A stretch of DNA of 64,000 nucleotides from Boesenbergia rotunda (Eukaryota > Streptophyta > Magnoliopsida > Zingiberales > Zingiberaceae): assembly GCA_024364735.1 (NCBI GenBank), contig JAGFNQ010009487.1, positions 62,001 through 126,000 on the forward strand, read 5' to 3'. Position 1 is the stretch's first letter. Each line of letters begins with the position of its first letter. The position numbers were made by a program, and so were the translations under genes. The notes under the pieces were generated by a model, which searched no databases, was not told the DNA's origin, and saw only the letters and a program-made list of their open reading frames with translations. Below, piece by piece: positions 58,312-64,000 of the stretch.

Positions 58312-59728
58312 TGTTGGTGCAGGAAGCACCATATCGAACCTTGTTTTGATATTGGCAAAGGGTTCAAAGTTAAGTATTAGTGGTGATCTAACAATGTTAC
58401 TCAAGTGTGCAGGAAAAGTCCTAGCGAAGGGCTGCTAGGCACCTGGCGAAGGAATGCCAGGATACAAAGCCCTAGCGAAGGACTGCTAGGCAACTAGCGA
58501 AGGACTGCTAGGCATAGCGAAGGGCTGCTAGTCATCAAAGACCTGGCGAAGGGCTGCTGGGCACCTAGCGAAGGACTGCTAGGATACAAAGCCCTAGAGA
58601 AGGACTGCTGGGCGCCAGGCGAAGGACAGCTTGGGACTGAAGCCCTAGCGAAGGAATGCTAGGCACCGGGCGAAGGACAGCTCGGCATCCAAGACCTGAC
58701 AAAGGACCGCTAGGCAAATGTCCAACCAAAGGAGTGGTTGGCATCAGGTAAATTCTCCCGAGAGGAGTAGGTGAGGATGCGTTCCCCGTCGAGGGAACAG
58801 TAGGCATCGGTTCGACCTAGGGCTCCATTTTGGAGACCCAAAGTCAGAACCAAGACAGCTAAGGCTGTATAAACTAACCACTTAATGTTTTATTGTGTTT
58901 TGGACTAACCCTGGATGCAGGACCGAAGGAACGAGTGTCTGCAGCTCAGAGATCCTCAAAGGAGTGAGGCAACAGCTGACCAGGGCGCCTGGAGTGTCCC
59001 GGGCGCCCCCAAGGTGAACACAAAACACACAAACAAGAAGCCGCTTCGACAGTACAACCTGCGGGCGCCCCCGTGCTCCCGGGCGCCCCCTGCTCCCGGG
59101 CGCCCCCGCTGCTCCCGGGCGCCCCCAGGGCCAGCTACCGAAGCTCCCTTCAAAGCCAAGCAGATAACACTTTGACCCGGTCAATCCGGGCGCCCCGAGC
59201 GCTCCGGGCGCCCCGGTCAAACCTAATCCCGAAGGTAAAGGGATCAGACGCTGACCGAGACATTGCCGGATCAATTGCCACGTGGGGGGCGCCCCCGACG
59301 TCCCGGGCTCCCCCAGGCCCTATATAAAGGGCCCTCGACCCCAAGCTTCAGCAACATCTTCGTGAAACGCCTCAATGCTCTTCTGCTCTCGCGCCTTGCT
59401 CCGGAAACTCTCCAAATCGAGCCGACGACGTCCTGCGCCCCGAAATAATTGATCTACTCCGGACGTCGGTAAAAGAGCTATTTTAAAGTTTACTATACGT
59501 AATTATAATTCTGTAATCTTTTGTAAACAACTTTGCGCCTGATATAGAATTGCCCAAAGTAAACAGTCAACGACCGTGGACCTTGGAGTAGGAGTCGACA
59601 CAGGCTCCGAACCAAGTAAAATCGACTGTGTCTTTGTGTTGTGTTTTTCCGCTGCGTACTTGCTCTTAATTTTTCGAAAAATGAATTCCGATATTCACCC
59701 CCCCTCTATCGGTTTTCTCGATCCAACA
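58312..59728 (+). repeat. 3' LTR of the nested element
   Basis: 1,417 bp, nearly identical to 52280-53662. Differences include one extra array unit near 58500-58520, a changed number of GGGCGCCC modules and a few extra bases beside the TATA box. Confidence 0.92.
59279..59328 (+). promoter_or_regulatory. G-box and TATA box of the 3' LTR
   Basis: CACGTG at 59279-59284 and TATATAAA at 59321-59328, matching the 5' LTR. Outward transcription from here would run antisense to the LTR element in which it is inserted. Confidence 0.65.
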
Positions 59729-59733
59729 GTTCC
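59729..59733. repeat. Right 5-bp target duplication of the nested element
   Basis: gttcc, matching 52275-52279. Confidence 0.9.
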
Positions 59734-61010
59734 TTCTTGAACCTTCTCAGTAAAGGGTCTGAGTCAGCTCCCTCTTTCAGGAGTTTTACTTCCTGTCGGA
59801 GGGATTCAACTCGGAGTTTAGCTTTCTCCAAATCTCGAGAAAGATAAGAAATTAACTCATTTAACTGACTTCTAGTAAAACCACTTACCTTGATTTCGCC
59901 ATCCTCTGAAAATGTCAGTCTGCCATCGTCCTGTTCTAATTCTGATTCGGTCTCGACTTTTTCTGAGGCGGTTAGTGCGAGTAGGTTCGACTGTGGGACC
60001 TCTTCTTCTTCTTCGGAGGAGGACTCGTCCCACGTTGCCTGAAGTGCCTTTTTCCTTCTATTCTTCTTGGTCTCCTTTAGGTTCGAACACTCCGTCATGT
60101 AGTGACCCTTCTTCTTGCACTCGTAGCAGGTCACGTTGGGCTTGTTCTTTTCATTTGCAGGTTCAGCTGGTTCGTCCTTTCTTCTGCTGGCTTTCCGTCT
60201 GTTGGTTTGGTTCTTCAATTCCTTGTAGTAGTTTCGGGCCAGTCGGACCAGCTTTGGTCGGTCTCCTTCTTCGTCTTTTGAGTCTGAGTCTGAGTTAGAC
60301 TCGGGTTCAGGTTAAGGCTTCTTCTTGGTTGCCCTTCCAGTTTTACCTGCAACAAAGGCAATACCTTTCTCGGCCAGATTGTAGTTAGTCTGTTCATGTA
60401 ATTCTAATTCAGAGAACACTTCATCTAATTTAATTTTTGAAAGGTCCCTTGAAACCTTGTATGCATCTACCATGGATGCCCACAAGGTGTTTCTCGGGAA
60501 AGCATTTAAAGCGTACCTTATTAGGTCACAGTTTTCTACCTTGTGACCGATGGTGTGTAGTCCGTTCATTAATTCCTGAATTCGGGCGTGGAGTTGAGCT
60601 GCTATTTCGTTGTCGTTCATCTTGATCGTGTATAGCTTGTTCAGGAGGAGATCTCTCTTGCTGATCCGAGTGTCTGAAGTTCCTTCGTGCAGCTTGATCA
60701 GTTTCCCCCACAGCTCCCTGGCATTGTTGAATGGACCCACCCGGTTCAGCTCCTCTTTTGTTAAGCCGCATTGGAGGGTCTGGGTCGCCTTTCTATCAGC
60801 TTCAATCTTCCGTTTCAGAGCGGTGTCCCACTCTGTATAGGTTTGAGGTACTCCTTTAGCATTTTTTGGAATCTCCAGTCCGGACTGGATGATTATCCAC
60901 ATGTCCACCTGAGTTTTCAGGTGGACCTCCATTCTGCTCTTCCAGTAGGAGAAGTCCTCCCCACTGAAGAGAGGTGGTCTTGCAGTGCTGAAGCCTTCTT
61001 GCATGGTCAT
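59734..61010 (-). pseudogene. Gag of the minus-strand element, one stop, split by insertion
   Basis: The minus strand begins at ATG 61010 and encodes a DUF4219/UBN2 gag: ARPPLFSGEDFSYWKSRMEV, LQCGLTKEELNRVGPFNNA, a Leu-rich central capsid region with FPRNTLWASMVDAYKV, an acidic linker, a CCHC zinc knuckle (CYECKKKGHYMTEC) that binds RNA, and an acidic, coiled-coil tail. A single in-frame TAA near 60312 interrupts it where the nested element has CAA. The frame is then cut at 59734 by the nested retrotransposon. It is the most complete gag in the window and served as the reference for the other two. Confidence 0.88.
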
Positions 61011-61220
61011 TTTATCTGAAACTAAGTAAGAGAAAGAGATGTCCCAAGACTTGGTCTTGGATTAGTAGTGCGGGAAGTAAGAGAAGAATATTTTTCGAGG
61101 GGTGTTGCACCAACCTCGATTAACGAGAAGAAATTCGAACGAAAAAAAATATTAAAAAGAAATTTCGTAAAAATCTAAAAAATTCTCAAATTGGTGGTTG
61201 CACCAAATTTGAGCTTCCCC

Positions 61221-61232
61221 GCTCTGATACCA
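61221..61232 (-). other. Primer-binding site of the minus-strand element
   Basis: Minus-strand TGGTATCAGAGC lies two bases after the LTR end, complementary to initiator tRNA-Met. Confidence 0.9.
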
Positions 61233-61234
61233 CT

Positions 61235-61842
61235 TGTTGGATCGAGAAAAACGATAGAGGGGGGGGTGAATATCGTAAAACGTTCGGATTAAGAAATGGA
61301 GAAACACAGCGGAAATTAACACAAATACATGCAAACACCAAGGTTTTTACTTGGTTCGGAGTCGCGGTCGGCTCCTACTCCAAGGCCCACGGTCGTTGAC
61401 CATTTTCTGCGGGCAATTCTATATGCGCAAAAAGTTTACAGGTATAGATTACAAGATTAGTACAGTAAACTAAAAGAAAGCCGCTCTTAATTACCGACGT
61501 CCGGAGTAGATCGTATTTTTGAAGCAGAGGGACGTCGTCGGTGCTTGTATCTCGAGTCGGGAGGTTTCCGGAGCAGAGCGTGAGCGTAGAAGAGCGTGAA
61601 TGCGTTGGAAGAATTGATTGCTTGAAGCCTTGGGGTCGAGGGCCTTTTTATAGCCCCTGGGGGTGCCCGGAACGTCGAGGGCGCCCCCCCCCCACGTGTC
61701 AGCTGATCCGAGTTCCTCTCGGTCAGCTCTGATCCCTTCAATCTCGGGATCAGGCTTTGACGGGGGCGCCCGGGACGCTGGGGGCGCCTGGGACGCTGGG
61801 GGCACCCGAGAGCATGGGGGGCGCCCGGGAGCACGTGGGCGC
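61235..61842 (-). repeat. 5' LTR of the minus-strand element, truncated
   Basis: This matches 47788-48470 closely, including the caaggtttttacttggttcg segment, the GGGCGCCC modules and the G-box/TATA pair. It stops at 61842, where unrelated sequence starting TGTAACGCC begins, so roughly half of the LTR is missing. Confidence 0.88.
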
Positions 61843-64000
61843 TGTAACGCCCGCCCTTATATCTACTCTCGGGGCGGGGTTACGTACCATCAATCGTAAA
61901 ATTTTAACATAACATAAAAACAAAAGTGCAAGAGTGTGAGGACTAAGTACTGAGCATGCTTGTCTAAAACCATCAAGTGATATTTACAAGTACTAAGCAT
62001 ACTAGTCAGTACATGCCAATCAAATATCATGCTTGGATCATTAGAACATGGTAGGTGCATAGTAAGTTTAGTAGCACATAAATCATGATAGTGAGGTTAT
62101 ACATTCCATTGCATAATATTAGTTCATCAAATTGAGTCTAAAGGAAGTCTAGAACATCATGTGAAATATCTTAATTAAGAGTTATCCTACAATATGATAG
62201 GTTCACGAGTAGTTCAACTCACAACATAATCAAACCTAATCAAGTATAAGAGTAATCACTAACATTCATTATCAAGGAGACATTAACAAAAAGCATAATA
62301 AAGTAGATATAGAAATCTTTCTTTCCCGAGCCACCACCCCACACATCTTCAGCCCTCCTGCCTCTTCCTTTAGTTTAAGTGTTCCTTACCCTTATCTGCA
62401 GCATAAGACAACACATAAATTAGTAAGCACAAATGCTTAGTAAGGATCCTGTCCTACTCGCAAAATCCATACGAAAGAATACAACATGCACACATAATAA
62501 ATCATAAGCATGAGTTCATCACAGCATACTAAACATCAAAGTTTCTAAGCATGCAGTATATAGTATCTTAAGCATACCCATCACATATAATAAATGTTTT
62601 CAAAACAATGTCATAAAGGTATTACTTAAAAATATTTTCAACATCATATAGGGCCCAGTTGTGTACCACATAATGCGCGTTCCCTAATGAATTGGGGTAG
62701 CGAGCCACCAATCTCATTAGAGCAGGACCCTTTCGTCCTACCGGAGCCATGACCTTAAGTTAACATGCACCCCGGATTTGTTTAACGACCCCCTTCCGAG
62801 TCGGGTACCACAACTTACAAAGTAAAATACTTATCATGTCTTTACATATATGCTAAGGAGTACTCCAAATTCACTCTTAAGGGACACACCACTCTTCAAG
62901 GGTGCTCATGATCCCATAGGGACACACCACACAACATAAGGGGTGCTCTTGATCCCATACTTAGTGGAGTATCCTTTCAAGCATTTTATCATACACATCA
63001 CATGCAATCTATAAGGGTGCCCCATGGGCTATAAAACATGCTCATATATACATCGTATTTCAACCACTTAAACATACTTTATATATGACAAGATTGGTCA
63101 CATAAATCATATTCATGTCATAGGAAGTGGTAGCATGCTTCATGGGTTAATTGAGTTCTTCTTAACCCTAAACCTAAGGTTTGGTCGAAAGTCAAGGGTA
63201 GAGGTAGCTTAGGTTTTTGACATCAAACATCCCATACAAATATCACATATATATACATCATGTATCATACTAAGCATAGCATACATCATGGGGTAATCAA
63301 CCTTCACAACCCTAATGTTCTATGCCCTGGCCGAATATCACATGCTAGAGAACATTAAGATTTCCAATCAAACATTCCATTTAAACATCACATGCATATA
63401 CATATCATCTTACTAAACATAATCATGTCTCGTAGGGTAGTTTAACCTTCACAACCCTAATACTTCCATGTTGGCCGAATGGTGTAGGGTAAGGGAATTA
63501 GGGTTTTTTTTTAAATCAAACTTTCTCACAAGGATTTACACAAACACCTCACATACCTATCATGCAACATATTAAGCCTAGAATACATCCTAGGATAATC
63601 ATGCACCCTAAACCCTAATTCTTCTAGGGTTGGCCGAAGGTCAAGGGTAGGGGAAACTAGGGTTCTTGAAATCAAACATTCACACAAACATTTACACAAA
63701 CACTTTGTCTACACTACTAAGCATGGATACATCATAGGAAATCATACAATCCTAAACCCTAGTTTTTCCATCCATGGCCGAAACCTTGTAGGGTGTTCAA
63801 CCTTAATTTTTGTCATCACAACATGTAAGGAAAACAACATATAAGTATACCCTAAGTTCCAAGAGGTTTCCTTATGCATCAAGGAGTAACCAAGGCTTTC
63901 CCCTAAGGGGTGGCCGAAACCTACATAAGGGCAAAACCTTAGGGTTTTGTTCATAACATTTTGAAGGGAAACAACATATACATATACCCTAAGTTCCAAG
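61843..64000 (+). mobile_element. Unidentified LTR-like sequence starting TGTAACGCCCGCC
   Basis: The abrupt border with the truncated LTR and the TG start suggest the edge of another retrotransposon. The interior has phrases repeated two or three times: gggacacaccac...ggtgctc(a/t)tgatcccata (62880-62960), and a diverged unit of about 150-200 bp containing ccctaa...tggccgaa (63160-63900). No coding domain is visible, and the other end is outside the window. Confidence 0.45.
63160..63930. repeat. Diverged tandem units with tggccgaa
   Basis: Four to five units of 130-200 bp share cttcacaaccctaat, ggccgaa, agggttt and cacatacatatca-like phrases. Divergence is high, so the period is approximate. 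Confidence 0.6.

Larger units (their letters stand above)
52280..59728 (+). mobile_element. Complete gag-only LTR retrotransposon (TR-GAG type), 7,449 bp
   Basis: It has a 5' LTR (52280-53662), primer site (53665-53676), one gag-like ORF (54223-55074), about 3.2 kb of AT-rich non-coding sequence, a polypurine tract (58298-58311) and a 3' LTR (58312-59728). The 5-bp duplication gttcc flanks it exactly. The two LTRs are nearly identical except for a few substitutions and short indels in their tandem arrays, so the insertion is young. It has no pol genes and must depend on enzymes in trans. It sits in the gag of an opposite-strand relative. Confidence 0.93.
47788..61842 (-). mobile_element. Gag-only LTR retrotransposon (minus strand) hosting a nested copy
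   Basis: In minus-strand order: truncated 5' LTR (61842-61235), primer site (61232-61221), gag (61010-59734, continuing at 52279-52148), a second ORF (about 51655-50767), AT-rich tail, polypurine tract (49143-49129) and 3' LTR (49128-47788). There is no protease, integrase or reverse transcriptase, consistent with a TR-GAG type element moved by partner enzymes. A plus-strand relative (52280-59728) is inserted within gag. The candidate 5-bp target site before the 3' LTR is catac; its partner is lost with the truncated 5' LTR. Confidence 0.85.

Overview
The window is nuclear DNA of a flowering plant. It carries an intron-rich plant gene for the ESCRT cofactor LIP5/VTA1, plant-type Copia and gag-only LTR retrotransposons, a CACTA element, hAT-like elements and ULP1-carrying Mutator-like elements (MULEs). 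A large-genome monocot is plausible, but the sequence does not fix the species. I find one resident host gene, LIP5 (minus strand, 7 exons, 25498-33249). Almost everything else is transposable elements, many nested in one another.

Layout. 1-3487: minus-strand gag-only LTR element with a decayed gag and GATCGGTC palindromes. 3488-5171: retrotransposon debris and microsatellites. 5172-22150: one 16,979-bp MULE with a perfect 9-bp target duplication (tatcacttt) and 205-bp terminal inverted repeats about 98% identical. It holds two paralogous ULP1-like cysteine protease genes (plus strand), a MuDR-type transposase (minus strand), six arrays of a GGCCCA/TGGGCC palindrome, and a 158-bp satellite that reverses orientation inside its own hairpin. 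22580-23469: solo LTR. 23620-24844: hAT-like element. 25498-33249: LIP5, whose 5.8-kb second intron holds two hAT-like elements and a probable Au-SINE relic. 34362-43870: an older, truncated relative of the MULE, split by a CACTA element (37773-42695) that has captured three exons of a COX6B gene.

43871-64000: a retrotransposon nest. An LTR relic was hit by a Copia element (LTR 44891-47154, RNase H end 47169-47787). That was hit by a minus-strand gag-only element (47788-61842), which was in turn hit by a complete plus-strand gag-only element (52280-59728, TSD gttcc). Another repeat starting TGTAACG cuts the far end at 61843.

How the parts relate. The large MULE encodes the KAONASHI/CUMULE combination of Mutator transposase plus ULP1 protease, and adds unusual non-coding architecture. 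All three of its genes carry in-frame stop codons, at least several explained by C-to-T change. Its termini and target duplication nevertheless look fresh, so it was probably moved by a transposase supplied in trans. The palindromic array recurs in its decayed relative 12 kb away, so it is a heritable part of the family. Coordinates of splice sites were read by eye from GT-AG signals, reading frame and paralogue comparison.
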